Assembly: GCF_001524445.2 (NCBI RefSeq)
Contig: NZ_CP013418.1
Span: 1,054,001 to 1,118,000 of the forward strand
DNA length: 64,000 nt
Reading direction: 5' to 3'
DNA from: Burkholderia savannae
Lineage (GTDB): Bacteria > Pseudomonadota > Gammaproteobacteria > Burkholderiales > Burkholderiaceae
Each line of letters starts with the position of its first letter. Within the stretch, counting starts at the first letter, position 1. Below, in pieces: positions 26,783 to 38,794 of the stretch. Both the position numbers and the translations under genes were made by a program. The notes below the pieces were generated by a model that saw nothing but the letters and a program-made list of their open reading frames with translations, made no database searches and had not been told where the DNA came from.

Positions 26783-26892
26783 CCGTGCGAAGACCGTTCG
26801 GATCTGCCGGGTGCACGTGCTCGACAAGCGGGAGTGGCCGAACGAATCGGCGCTCGTTCGTTGCACGGTCGCGCAAAGGATCGGCGATCCGC
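26783..26892 (+). pseudogene. Degenerate duplicate of the response-regulator 3' end
   Basis: About 110 bases repeat the end of the regulator gene (26641-26747) with roughly one difference in eight bases: GCGAAGACCGT(T/C)CGGATCT, GCACGTGCTCGACAAGC, GAACGAATCGGCGCTCGTTC and GGATCGGCGATCCG are shared. In this copy the reading reaches KTVRICRVHVLDKREWPNES. It has no promoter or start, so it is a tail duplication that has drifted. Confidence 0.85.
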
Positions 26893-27061
26893 TGCGCATG
26901 TCGCGGATTCGCGAATCGTGCGGCGACGCGCGGTTCTTCACGTGCGCGGCGCGACACCTCACCTTGTCCGCGATTCGTCTTTTGACGCACCTTCGCCGCA
27001 AGACTTCATGTCGCGCGCGACTGCGGCCCACACGAAATTCCGCGCACGCACTCGGCTCTAT

Positions 27062-28020
27062 CAGGCTGTTGAAATTGGATACGGTGTAAACGAGCGCTGT
27101 GGGCGGTGCGTTAGAGATATCGTGTTCATGATCTCGAAACGTTCTTTACCGAAGTCATGAGTTTGGCCGACAAGCAAGGGCTGCTCTCCAGAGAACACTT
27201 CTCGGTGGATGGCACGCTGATCCAGGCATGGGCCAGCCACAAGAGCTTCCGGCGCAAGGACGGTTCGGACGATCCGCCGGCCGGCGGTGGCCGCAATGTC
27301 GGCACCGACTGGAAGGGCAAGCGGCGCAGCAACGACACGCATGAATCGAGCACCGATCCGGATGCGCGCCTGTTCCGCAAGGGTAGGCAAAGCGGAGTCA
27401 TCCTTTGTTATCAGGGGCACATCCTGATGAAGAACCGCTCGGGCTTAGTGGTCAGCGCCGTGGTCAGCCACGCCGACGGTTTCGGCGAACGCGCAAGTGC
27501 ATTGCGCCTGCTCGACTGCGTGCCGGGTCGTCACGCCAAGACGCTCGGCGCCGACAAGGCTTACGACATGCGCGACTGCCGAGCGCGTAAGGTGACGCCA
27601 CACGTCGCGCGCAACGACGCGCATCAAGGCGGCAGCGCGATCGACGGCCGCACCTCTCGGCACGTCGGTTATGGCATTAGCCAAGTGATTCGCAAGCGCA
27701 TCGAAGAGCACTTCGGCTGGGGCAAGAGCGTCGACAGGATTCGACAGACCGCGTATCGCGGCATCAAGCGAGTCGACCAGCACTTCAAGCAGACGATGCT
27801 GGCGAGCAACCTGACTCGAATGGCTCGAATACTGGCAGCGGTGCCCAAGGGGCAATGCGATGAGCCGCCCAAGCGCAGCCGTTGCGCGGCAACGCGCCGG
27901 CCGGCCCGCTCGCAAGCGGGGCATCCGGCACGATCCATCGGCAACTCAGCGGCCAATCGCATACGAAACCCTTTTAAACAGTGCCCCGATCGTCAAAACA
28001 AGGCGCTTTTCAACAGCCTG
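27062..28020 (+). mobile_element. IS5/IS1182-type element, left copy, N-terminally truncated transposase
   Basis: 959 bp bounded by inverted ends CAGGCTGTTGAAA / TTTCAACAGCCTG. The outer flank is CTAT and the inner flank CTAG. It is about 97-98% alike at protein level to the copy at 36940-37896, which faces the other way across the pyrrolnitrin operon. Both copies lack the same N-terminal transposase coding part, so both descend from one deleted element. Confidence 0.88.
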
Positions 28021-28125
28021 CTAGAGCCGCCGACTCACGCATCGCCGCTCACTCGCGGCGGTGCGGTCGAGCGGTCGTCTCGGCGACGCGGTCGACCCAG
28101 CCCCGGTAGAACGCGCGGTACTTGA
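27157..28125 (+). pseudogene. IS5/IS1182-type transposase, lacking N-terminal domain
   Basis: DDE transposase C-terminal portion: LLSREHFSVDGTLIQAWASH (first Asp), LGADKAYDMRDCRARKV (second Asp), and KRIEEHFGWGKSVDRIRQT (Glu). Family members carry about 100-130 more N-terminal residues (DUF772); here the frame upstream of the ATG meets a stop at 27112 after RYRVHDLETFFTEV. The frame also reads past the IS end to 28125, into the 3' end of prnD on the other strand. Unlikely to be active alone. Confidence 0.8.
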
Positions 28126-29161
28126 GCACGAGCTTGTCGTACCTGCTGTACGCGCCGCCGCCGTCCGGCTTCATCCCGTTCCAGATTTTGACGTCGTACC
28201 CCGCGGCCTGTCTGGTCTGCAACCCGAACAGCACGAAGTCGGTCGCGCGGCGCAGGACGCCGCCCACCTTCTTGATCGAGATGAGCATGTGCATGACGTT
28301 TTTGCCGTCGCTCACCGGCGTCACGCACTGGAGCAGCTTGTATTTGACGTCTCCGTCCAGCGCGACGGTCATGACGCACCCGCCGGGGTAGCCGTCGAAG
28401 TGCAAGTTCATCTGCGACATGTTCAGGCCGAACGCGCGCGACAGCATGCCGAGGGGCCCGAAGTAGCGGTTCACGGTGAAGTCAATCCCGGCACCGAACC
28501 ACGCGCCCGCCCGGGCCAGCGACTCGGCCTCCGGCCACTGGCGCCAATCGTCGAAGATCTTGAGCTCGAAGGCCGAGATCGGGAGCGCGTGCACGGGGGT
28601 CGCGTGCTGCGCGTCGTAAAAGTTCTCGACGATCCGCAAGACCGCAGTCGTCGTCTCGAACGCGATGTGCAGGTGCATGAAGTCGCCGTTGTCGACGTCG
28701 GCCGCGGCGATTTCAGGCAGCGGGTGCAGCGGCTGCGGGGAGCCGTACCAAACCCACACATAGCCGTATCGCTCAGCGGTGACCAACGTCGGCTGGCGCG
28801 CGCCGCGCGGGACGGGCTCCAGCTGGCGCACCGCCTGGCTGTGGCCGGGGATGTGAACGCACTGGCCGTGCTCGTCGTACCGCCAGTGGTGAAACGGGCA
28901 CTGGATGCACCCGTCCTTGACCCGCCCGTCGGCCAGGTTCGCGCCGAGGTGCGAGCAGTGGCGGTCCATCACCACGGCCCGCCCGGTCGCGCCGCGCCAC
29001 GCCACGCACGGACGGCCGAAGAGCGTCAACTCCGTCGGCTTGTCCTTGAGGTCGTCCGAGCGCATCGCGACGTACCAGCTCGCGGCCACGCGCGTGGTCG
29101 CGTCGTACGCCCCCGGGGCATGTTCCTTGGTGCCCGCTTGATCCAATTGAACGTCGTTCAT
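28049..29161 (-). CDS. prnD: Aminopyrrolnitrin oxygenase PrnD (Rieske N-oxygenase)
   Basis: 370 residues, close to the known 363. The Rieske [2Fe-2S] site is C-x-H...C-x2-H in RHCSHLGANLADGR and GCIQCPFHHWRY (residues about 69-91). The mononuclear iron site has E-x2-D-x2-H-x4-H in VENFYDAQHATPVH (about 180-193). PrnD oxidises the amino group of aminopyrrolnitrin to the nitro group of pyrrolnitrin, the last step; it needs an external flavin reductase, and no reductase gene is in this cluster. Last gene of prnABCD, 24 bases after prnC. Confidence 0.95.
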   Translation of the reverse strand: MNDVQLDQAGTKEHAPGAYDATTRVAASWYVAMRSDDLKDKPTELTLFGRPCVAWRGATGRAVVMDRHCSHLGANLADGRVKDGCIQCPFHHWRYDEHGQCVHIPGHSQAVRQLEPVPRGARQPTLVTAERYGYVWVWYGSPQPLHPLPEIAAADVDNGDFMHLHIAFETTTAVLRIVENFYDAQHATPVHALPISAFELKIFDDWRQWPEAESLARAGAWFGAGIDFTVNRYFGPLGMLSRAFGLNMSQMNLHFDGYPGGCVMTVALDGDVKYKLLQCVTPVSDGKNVMHMLISIKKVGGVLRRATDFVLFGLQTRQAAGYDVKIWNGMKPDGGGAYSRYDKLVLKYRAFYRGWVDRVAETTARPHRRE

Positions 29162-29185
29162 CGTTTTCGTGTCGTCGTCGGCCGA

Positions 29186-30886
29186 CTACTTCAGCGCGAG
29201 GCCGATGCGGGTCGTGATGTACGCCCTGAGCAGCGCGAACATCGGGTTGTAGTCGAAGTACTTTTTCACCTCTGCCGGCGCGCTGGTTTGCGTCCAGTGC
29301 AGCAGCTTCATCGCCGGCAGTAGGCTGTACTTCGAGTTGTTGAGCTGCGGCTTGGCCCCGGTGATGCAGTACCCGAAGCCGAACATCGGCCTGGCGAAGT
29401 CTCGTTCGTCGATGAGGGCGTGAATCCGTGCCGCGGCCTCCTCGGCCGGTTTGCGCCCGGCGCTCACGGCCTCGACCTCGGCTTTGGCGTCGTTGAACAA
29501 CTGGTAGTACCCCTCCATGTCCGCGCACAGGTACCCGAGGTACGGGGGGTTGTTGTCGAGGTGATCGAGGTCGCCCTCGTCGCGCGATGCGCGGAACCTC
29601 GCGTGGGCTTGCACGATCCGGAACTGCCCGAGGATCGTGCCGACCGCCCACAGCCTGTGAAACGCGTCCCACAGGCGGAAGTCCGAGAACGCCGTGTAGC
29701 AGCAGCTGACGAAGTCGTCGTTGTGGTCCAAAAGCTTCTGCTGCAGGCGCTCGATGTACTCGAAGCGCTCGGGGGAGAAGTCGTCGTCGCGCAGCGCCTT
29801 GATGAGGCGCGCCGCGAGCGCGTGGATGGTCACCGCGGTGTTCTCGAGCCCCCGGGAGAAGAGCGGGTCAATGAACCCGTTCGCGTGCAGCATCAGGCAG
29901 TAGCGGTCGCCGACGCAGGCGCTCGACGAGAATTGCAGGCGGTCGGTCTTGACCCAGTCGCGCACCGGCACGGCGTCCCGGAACTGCGCCCCGATGCTCG
30001 GGAACCGCGCGAGGAACTCGTCGAATTCCTGCTGCGCGGAGATGTCCGTTTTCGGGTAGATACGCGGGTCGAGCTGCAGGCCGACGCTCACCAGGTTGTT
30101 GGTCGACCGCGGGTGGTTGTTGAACGGAATCACCCAGAGCCAGCCGCCCGCGAACATGTGGTGCAAGGTCCCCTCGTGCCAGCGCCAGCGCTGCCCCTTG
30201 ACCTTGAAGATGTCATCGAACGGCTTGACCCCGAGCATGTGCGTGTAGAGGCTGCGCGAGTGCGTCTTGAAGCGACACGGCTCTTCACGGAGCTTGAACT
30301 TGGTCGCGAGCGGCGCGCGGGGGCCTCCGCAGTCGATCATGTACCGGCCGGTGAACCGTTCGCCCTGGGCGGTGGTCACCGCGACGCCGTCCTTGTCGGC
30401 GTGGTATTCGGTCACGTTCGTCTTCTGGCGGACCGTGCAGCCGTATTTGATGGCGGCCTGCAACAGGTAGGCGTCAACGTCTTGCCGGTAATAATGGCTC
30501 TCCGGACCCCACGGCAGCTCGGGAATCACGCACTGCGTGAATTCCTTCGGGTCGTGCTCCTGGCCGGGCTTGTGGAACACGAAGCCGAAGTTGCGCTTGA
30601 TGCCCGTGCTCGACGCGACGTAACGCTGCGTCGAGTAGAACGACGTGATGCGGTCGAGCTCCGGAATGCCGTAGCGATCGGCGATGATGCGGTTCATGAG
30701 AGACGTTTCGGGGATCGACGATTCGCCGATCGTGAACCGCGGGTGCGACGACTCCTCGATGATCAGCACGCGAAACTGTTGGTTGGCCAGGATGGCCCCC
30801 ATCTGGGTGCCGGACATGCCCGAGCCGAGGATGATCACGTCGAAGTGGTTGCTGTCGCGCCCGTTCGCGGGGCTCTTCTGAGTCAT
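29186..30886 (-). CDS. prnC: Monodechloroaminopyrrolnitrin 3-halogenase PrnC
   Basis: 566 residues from the ATG at 30886, preceded by AAGGAGAG; the known enzyme has 567. FAD-dependent halogenase: GxGxxG in IILGSGMSGTQMGA near residue 18, FTIGESSIPET after it, and a long C-terminal substrate region. The tryptophan-halogenase WxWxIP motif is replaced by GGWLWVIPFN as in phenol/pyrrole halogenases. It chlorinates the pyrrole ring at C3 to give aminopyrrolnitrin, using FADH2 and chloride. Third gene of the operon; 58 bases separate it from prnB. Confidence 0.95.
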   Translation of the reverse strand: MTQKSPANGRDSNHFDVIILGSGMSGTQMGAILANQQFRVLIIEESSHPRFTIGESSIPETSLMNRIIADRYGIPELDRITSFYSTQRYVASSTGIKRNFGFVFHKPGQEHDPKEFTQCVIPELPWGPESHYYRQDVDAYLLQAAIKYGCTVRQKTNVTEYHADKDGVAVTTAQGERFTGRYMIDCGGPRAPLATKFKLREEPCRFKTHSRSLYTHMLGVKPFDDIFKVKGQRWRWHEGTLHHMFAGGWLWVIPFNNHPRSTNNLVSVGLQLDPRIYPKTDISAQQEFDEFLARFPSIGAQFRDAVPVRDWVKTDRLQFSSSACVGDRYCLMLHANGFIDPLFSRGLENTAVTIHALAARLIKALRDDDFSPERFEYIERLQQKLLDHNDDFVSCCYTAFSDFRLWDAFHRLWAVGTILGQFRIVQAHARFRASRDEGDLDHLDNNPPYLGYLCADMEGYYQLFNDAKAEVEAVSAGRKPAEEAAARIHALIDERDFARPMFGFGYCITGAKPQLNNSKYSLLPAMKLLHWTQTSAPAEVKKYFDYNPMFALLRAYITTRIGLALK

Positions 30887-30944
30887 GGGGGCACACTCTC
30901 CTTGTGAGATGGAACACATGGCCGCACGCGTCAAGCGTCAGGTG

Positions 30945-34213
<3,269 letters not shown>

Positions 34214-34491
34214 GATGGCACACCTCGCAAAATTTCATATCAACCTCAATTCATCCAGAGAAATACTTAATCCTTAAAAATATCGACGAATTTTTTCCAA
34301 AAAACTATTTTTATTTTTCAAAAAAGTAAATTCACTTTTTCATTTATAGCGTGCGTGCCGATGAATTTATTGAATAAAAATGCGAAATGAACATCTGAAT
34401 TCACAATAAAGAAATAACGCCGACACCATTTTCGAAACAAATATGTCAATCTTTGCTAATTTAGGTGGTCTTGACCTGCTCCCTGCGTTTA
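34214..34491. other. AT-rich region upstream of the prn block
   Basis: About 280 bases, mostly A and T (for example TTTTTATTTTTCAAAAAAG near 34305), very different from the GC-rich surroundings. No gene. It may hold the promoter for the pyrrolnitrin operon or be foreign DNA carried with it. Confidence 0.7.
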
Positions 34492-34492
34492 G

Positions 34493-34827
34493 CAGGGTGT
34501 TATGAACTTTGCCGCTGATAAGACAGCCAGAGCGTGGCGCTTGCGTACGTGGATCAGGGCTATACCGGCGAAGCGGCTCGTCAGGCAGCACAAAGCCACG
34601 GCATTGAGTTGGAGGTGCTCAAGCACACCGAGGCCAAGCGCGGTTTCGTGTTGCTGCCCAGACGCTGAGTGGTCGAGCGCAGCTTCTAATGGGCTGCGCG
34701 CTTTCGACGCCTCGCGCGCGACGATGAACGCTTGCCTCACACGCTGGCCGGATTCCATTTCCTCGCCTTTGCCTGTCTAATGCTGCCCAAAATCATCGAC
34801 TTCATTCATCTAGGTTCATAACAGGCT
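34493..34827 (+). mobile_element. Internally deleted derivative of the IS5-family element
   Basis: About 335 bases. The left end (GGGTGTTATGAACTTTGCCG) and the right 300 bases (from CCAGAGCGTGGCGCTTGCG to GGTTCATAACAGG) match the complete copy at 36073-36929 almost exactly, but about 520 internal bases are missing, joined near 34526. It keeps both ends, so it could be moved by the intact transposase. Small substitutions, including a stop in the WVVERSFSW region, show that the remaining frame is dead. Confidence 0.9.
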
Positions 34828-34831
34828 CTAG

Positions 34832-34980
34832 CAGGCTGTTGAAAAACTACTTTGAGGGGGATCGCAGACGGTTTTCGCGGGTCGTCCACCTCTTCCCGAA
34901 GTCGCGCGAGCGGCTTGTAGAGCGTTTACGAGGTCGGAAATTTTCACCCGTAGTCCTCGCGAGAGAATTTCAACAGCCTG
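34832..34980. mobile_element. 149-bp MITE-like element with IS5/IS1182-type ends
   Basis: Ends CAGGCTGTTGAAA and TTTCAACAGCCTG match the ends of the IS copies at 27062 and 37896. It is flanked by a perfect 4-bp direct repeat CTAG (34828-34831 and 34981-34984), a proper target duplication. The interior is unrelated to the transposase gene. The right CTAG overlaps the stop codon of the LysE gene. Confidence 0.88.
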
Positions 34981-35580
34981 CTAGCGGTTGAGTACGGAAA
35001 ACACCAGCGTGCCCGCGAACATCAACAGCACGACCGACGCACCGCGAAGCAGCGTTCCGGTATGTGTGGCCAGAGATCGGCGCGCCGTCAAGACGCCGCC
35101 GATGGTAAGCCACATCGAACCGATCGTCACGGTGAGCGCCGTGAAGACCGCGATCGAGCAGAGATAGAACGGAACCAATACGAAAGCCTGCGGGGGAAAG
35201 ATCGCAGTGGCGAACAATAACGCCTTCGGGTTCATGGTCGTCGCGACGAACATGTCGCGAAAGCCGATGGTACCCGACTGGATGTCTTCAAAGCGTGGGC
35301 TTTTCCATAGCTGCAGGGCGAGATAGAAAATATAGGCCGAGCTCCCCAGCTTCAGCGCATCGTAAAGCCACGGCCGTGTGGCCGCGAATGTCGCCAGGAA
35401 GAAACCCCACAGTGATATCGCGATGCCATAGCCCGATGCCTCTGCAACCAGGAGAGGCGACGATTGCCGGAAGCCGACCTTGATTCCTGAGGACAGCAGC
35501 AGGGTATTTGTCGGCCCTGGCGTGGCCAGGACCAGCGAAACGTAGAGTGCCATCTTCAACATCACCTGGAATGTCGGCAT
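34981..35580 (-). CDS. LysE/RhtB family exporter
   Basis: 199 residues, six hydrophobic segments. The family signature near the start is LVLATPGPTNTLLLSSGIKVG (compare TPGPxxxxxxxxGxxxG), and a middle loop holds ATTMNPKALLFATAIFP, the NPK motif. Exports amino acids or related small molecules across the inner membrane. It lies inside the IS-bracketed block with prnABCD, divergent from nothing, so a link to tryptophan or pyrrolnitrin export is possible but unproven. Its stop codon is provided by the CTAG duplicated by the adjacent MITE, so the original C-terminus may have been slightly different. Confidence 0.88.
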   Translation of the reverse strand: MPTFQVMLKMALYVSLVLATPGPTNTLLLSSGIKVGFRQSSPLLVAEASGYGIAISLWGFFLATFAATRPWLYDALKLGSSAYIFYLALQLWKSPRFEDIQSGTIGFRDMFVATTMNPKALLFATAIFPPQAFVLVPFYLCSIAVFTALTVTIGSMWLTIGGVLTARRSLATHTGTLLRGASVVLLMFAGTLVFSVLNR

Positions 35581-35928
35581 CTTGCTTCCTTGGTGTCGAT
35601 GACGGTCGCCACGCGTCGGGGCGAACTGTCGTATTAGTTGCTAGTCATTCTGCATTCGGGCAGCTGTTGGCGTTCACAATAAGCGCTAGTGGTGCTCAGT
35701 AACCATGCTAACGGCGATCAAGCGAAAACCGCCTGGTTTCAAGGGGTTGGAGGGGGAATAGCGCATTTGTCACAGCGTTGCCGTTGTGCAACAAATTGTA
35801 CGTCGCCGACCCGAATGATGCCGCGCATGGAAATTCCTGCTCCTGATTCAAAGTCGACGCAAACACTGTTACCCAATCACACCGATTTTCGCGCCGCAAA
35901 GTAAAGCGGCAATTGCCGCGTGCCTGGT
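35581..35928. other. Region between lysE and a truncated membrane protein gene
   Basis: About 350 bases with lower GC than the chromosome average. Open frames are short and unrecognised. Likely holds the lysE promoter. Confidence 0.4.
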
Positions 35929-36072
35929 TCAATCGCGCGCCCTGAATCGTTTAATTGGGCCCACTACGATCAGGATGACTCCAACAGCCGCGATAAGAAC
36001 CGGCACGATGAAAACAAACATCACCTGTGTTTCACTTTGAATATGCCACTGGTCAAATCCGCCAATGGCTAG
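35929..36072 (-). pseudogene. C-terminal fragment of a membrane protein, cut by IS5
   Basis: 47 codons on the reverse strand run from the IS edge to a TGA at 35929: GGFDQWHIQSETQVMF, then a transmembrane helix (VFIVPVLIAAVGVILIVVG) and a basic end PIKRFRARD. It reads as the final helix of a multi-pass transporter; the family cannot be fixed from so little. The rest of the gene is absent because the IS5 element begins at 36073, and beyond it lies another IS. Confidence 0.65.
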
Positions 36073-36929
36073 AGGGTGTTATGAACTTTGCCGCCGATAA
36101 GACAAGATGTCGGGATGAAAACCCGCAAGCCTTATCCGAGCGATGTCAGCGACGAAGAATGGTCGTTCGTTGTGCCGTATCTGGCGCTGGTGCGAGAAGA
36201 CAGCGAACAACGCCGCCACGAACTTCGCGAGGTCTTCAATGCGCTGCGCTGGCTGATCAGAAGCGGCGCGCCGTGGCGCATGTTGCCTAATGACCTGCCC
36301 CCGTGGGAAGCGGTCTATCAACAGACGCAGCGCTGGATGCGAGCGGACTGTTTCGAGGTGAACGTGCATGATCTGCGAGAACCGTTGCGCGTGTGCGATG
36401 GACGCAAAGCGCAACCCAGTGCCACGATCCTGGACAGCCGTACATTGCAATCGACACCGGAATCCGGCTCGCGCACCGGCTACGACCGCGCGAAGCGCCT
36501 CAAGAGTTCGAAAGTGCATCTGGCGGTCGATACTCCGGATCAGTTGCTGGCACTGCATGTGACACCGGCCAATGAGCAGGATCGCACACAGGTCGAGCAA
36601 TTGGCCCATGCGGTACAAGAATTGACCGGCCAGAGCGTGGCGCTTGCGTACGTGGATCAGGGCTATACCGGCGAAGCGGCTCGTCAGGCAGCACAAAGCC
36701 ACGGCATTGAGTTGGAGGTGCTCAAGCACACCGAGGCCAAGCGCGGTTTCGTGTTGCTGCCCAGACGCTGGGTGGTCGAGCGCAGCTTCTCATGGGCTGC
36801 GCGCTTTCGACGCCTCGCGCGCGACGGTAAACGCTTGCCTCACACGCTGGCCGGATTCCATTTCCTCGCCTTCACCTGTCTAATGCTGCCCAAAATCATC
36901 GCCTTCATTCATCTAGGTTCATAACAGGC
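36073..36929 (+). mobile_element. IS5-family element, complete
   Basis: About 857 bp. Ends are imperfect inverted repeats: GAGGGTGTTATGAAC and GTTCATAACAGGC. It carries one intact transposase. A deleted derivative of the same element is at 34493-34827. It abuts the right IS5/IS1182-type copy directly. Confidence 0.88.
36115..36924 (+). CDS. IS5-family transposase
   Basis: 269 residues from the ATG at 36115. N-terminal DUF4096-type region (YPSDVSDEEWSFVVPYLAL, LREVFNALRWLIRSGAPWRM, LPPWEAVYQQTQRWM) followed by a DDE core: D in ATILDSRTLQ, D in [14 protein letters not shown] in [20 protein letters not shown] with the Y(2)R(3)E-like spacing. Complete, and may also act on the deleted derivative nearby. 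Confidence 0.93.
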   Translation: MKTRKPYPSDVSDEEWSFVVPYLALVREDSEQRRHELREVFNALRWLIRSGAPWRMLPNDLPPWEAVYQQTQRWMRADCFEVNVHDLREPLRVCDGRKAQPSATILDSRTLQSTPESGSRTGYDRAKRLKSSKVHLAVDTPDQLLALHVTPANEQDRTQVEQLAHAVQELTGQSVALAYVDQGYTGEAARQAAQSHGIELEVLKHTEAKRGFVLLPRRWVVERSFSWAARFRRLARDGKRLPHTLAGFHFLAFTCLMLPKIIAFIHLGS

Positions 36930-37801
36930 CCTTCTATGAGGGCGTTGAAAAGCGCCTTGTTTTGACGATCGGGGCACTGTTTAAAAGGGTTTCGTATGCG
37001 ATTGGCCGCTGAGTTGCCGATGGATCGTGCCGGACGCCCCGCTTGCGAGCGGGCCGGCCGGCGCGTTGCCGCGCAACGGCTGCGCTTGGGCGGCTCATCG
37101 CATTGCCCCTTGGGCACCGCTGCCAGTATTCGAGTCATTCGAGTCAGGTTGCTCGCCAGCATCGTCAGCTTGAAGTGCTGGTCGACTCGCGTGATGCCGC
37201 GATACGCGGTCTGTCGAATCCTGTCGACGCTCTTGCCCCAGCCGAAGTGCTCTTCGATGCGCTTGCGAATCACTTGGCTAATGCCATAGCCGACGTGCCG
37301 AGAGGTGCGGCCGTCGATCGCGCTGCCGCCTTGATGCGCGTCGTTGCGCGCGACGTGTGGCGTCACCTTACGCGCTCGGCAGTCGCGCATGTCGTAAGCC
37401 TTGTCGGCGCCGAGCGTCTTGGCGTGACGACCCGGCACGCAGTCGAGCAGGCGCAATGCACTTACGCGTTCGCCGAAACCGTCGGCGTGGCTGGCCACGG
37501 CGCTGACCACTAAGCCCGAGCGGTTCTTCATCAGGATGTGCCCCTGATAACAAAGGATGACTCCGCTTTGCCTACCCTTGCGGAACAGGCGCGCATCCGG
37601 ATCGGTGCTCGATTCATGCGTGTCGTTGCTGCGCCGCTTGCCCTTCCAGTCGGTGCCGACATTGCGGCCACCGCCGGCCGGCGGATCGTCCGAACCGTCC
37701 TTGCGCCGGAAGCTCTTGTGGCTGGCCCATGCCTGGATCAGCGTGCCATCCACCGAGAAGTGTTCTCTGGAGAGCAGCCCTTGCTTGTCGGCCAAACTCA
37801 T
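36905..37801 (-). pseudogene. IS5/IS1182-type transposase, right copy, lacking N-terminal domain
   Basis: 298 residues, near-identical to the left copy: differences include VVSH/VASH, GERAS/GERVS, GIKRV/GITRV and QAGHP/QAGRP. The same DDE landmarks are present and the same N-terminal part is missing. The frame reads out through a damaged IS end into the neighbouring IS5. Confidence 0.8.
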
Positions 37802-37896
37802 GACTTCGGTAAAGAACGTTTCGAGATCATGAACACGATATCTCTAACGCACCGCCCACAGCGCTCGTTTACACCGTATCCAATTTCAACAGCCTG
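36940..37896 (-). mobile_element. IS5/IS1182-type element, right copy (inverted)
   Basis: Outer end TTTCAACAGCCTG at 37896 is perfect; the inner end is damaged (GGGCGTTGAAAAGCGCC in place of CAGGCTGTTGAAAAGCGCC). Opposite orientation to the copy at 27062. Identity between copies extends about six bases beyond the outer ends (CTCTAT / ATAGAG). Confidence 0.88.
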
Positions 37897-37999
37897 ATAG
37901 AGGCGCGACGCATGGAACGCGTCGTGCGTCGTGCGTCGTGCGTCGAACGCTGCACCATGCACGACGCGCAACGCAAGACGCTCCGAGCAATCGTCCTCC

Positions 38000-38794
38000 T
38001 CACCCCTCCGCGCCTCCGAGAAACGCGCCCGCCAGCCTGCGCGCGCCGCCGGCAAACATCAGGATGTCGACTCCGACCGCGACGAACGTGCAGCCGAGAT
38101 CGAAATAGCGTCGCGCGAGCGCCGGCTCCGACGTCAGCGTGCCCGCCGCCTTCCCCGAAGCGACGATCGTCCGGATCGCCGCCTCGATCGCACGCCGCAC
38201 GTCCGGATGCGCGGGATCGCCGCGATGCCCCATCGACGCCGCGAGATCGGCCGGGCCGATGAACACGCCGTCGACACCGTCGACCTCGCAGATCGCTTCG
38301 AGGTTCGCGAGCGCGGTCACGGTCTCCGCCTGCACGAGCAGGCAGGCCTCGTCGTCCGCGATGTCGAGATAATCGGTGCGCGCGCTCCAGCGCGACGCGC
38401 GGCCGACCGCGCTGCCCACGCCGCGCACCCCGCGCGGCGGATAGCGAACCGCGGCGACGAGCGCGCGCGCGTCGTCGGCAGTGTCGACCATCGGCACGAG
38501 CAGCGTGCGCGCGCCGATGTCGAGCAGGCGCTTGATGAGCGCGGGGTCGCCCGTCACGGGGCGCACGATCGGCTCCGCGCGATACGGCGCGACGGCCTGC
38601 AACTGCGCGAGGATGCTGCGCACGTCGTTCGGCGCGTGCTCGCCGTCGATCAGCAGCCAGTCGAAACCGGCCGTCGCGCTCACTTCGGCGAGATACGGGT
38701 CACTCATCGCGAGCCAGAAGCCGATCTGCCGGCGCTTGCCGGCGAGCGCGGCCTTGAAGGGATTAAGTGCGGGCGTTGACGTTGTTGCGTTCAT
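38000..38794 (-). CDS. garL: HpcH/HpaI-family aldolase (5-keto-4-deoxyglucarate aldolase type)
   Basis: 264 residues, the normal length for class II pyruvate aldolases of the HpcH/HpaI family. [20 protein letters not shown] then [13 protein letters not shown] carries the conserved EH pair, [15 protein letters not shown] the barrel strand, [15 protein letters not shown] the metal-binding Glu, and [14 protein letters not shown] the Asp ligand. The enzyme would split 2-keto-3-deoxy acid sugars into pyruvate and an aldehyde. Overlap of 32 bases with the MFS gene and the GarD-type dehydratase nearby point to galactarate/glucarate catabolism (product tartronate semialdehyde). A rhamnonate aldolase role is the main alternative. 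Confidence 0.85.
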   Translation of the reverse strand: MNATTSTPALNPFKAALAGKRRQIGFWLAMSDPYLAEVSATAGFDWLLIDGEHAPNDVRSILAQLQAVAPYRAEPIVRPVTGDPALIKRLLDIGARTLLVPMVDTADDARALVAAVRYPPRGVRGVGSAVGRASRWSARTDYLDIADDEACLLVQAETVTALANLEAICEVDGVDGVFIGPADLAASMGHRGDPAHPDVRRAIEAAIRTIVASGKAAGTLTSEPALARRYFDLGCTFVAVGVDILMFAGGARRLAGAFLGGAEG

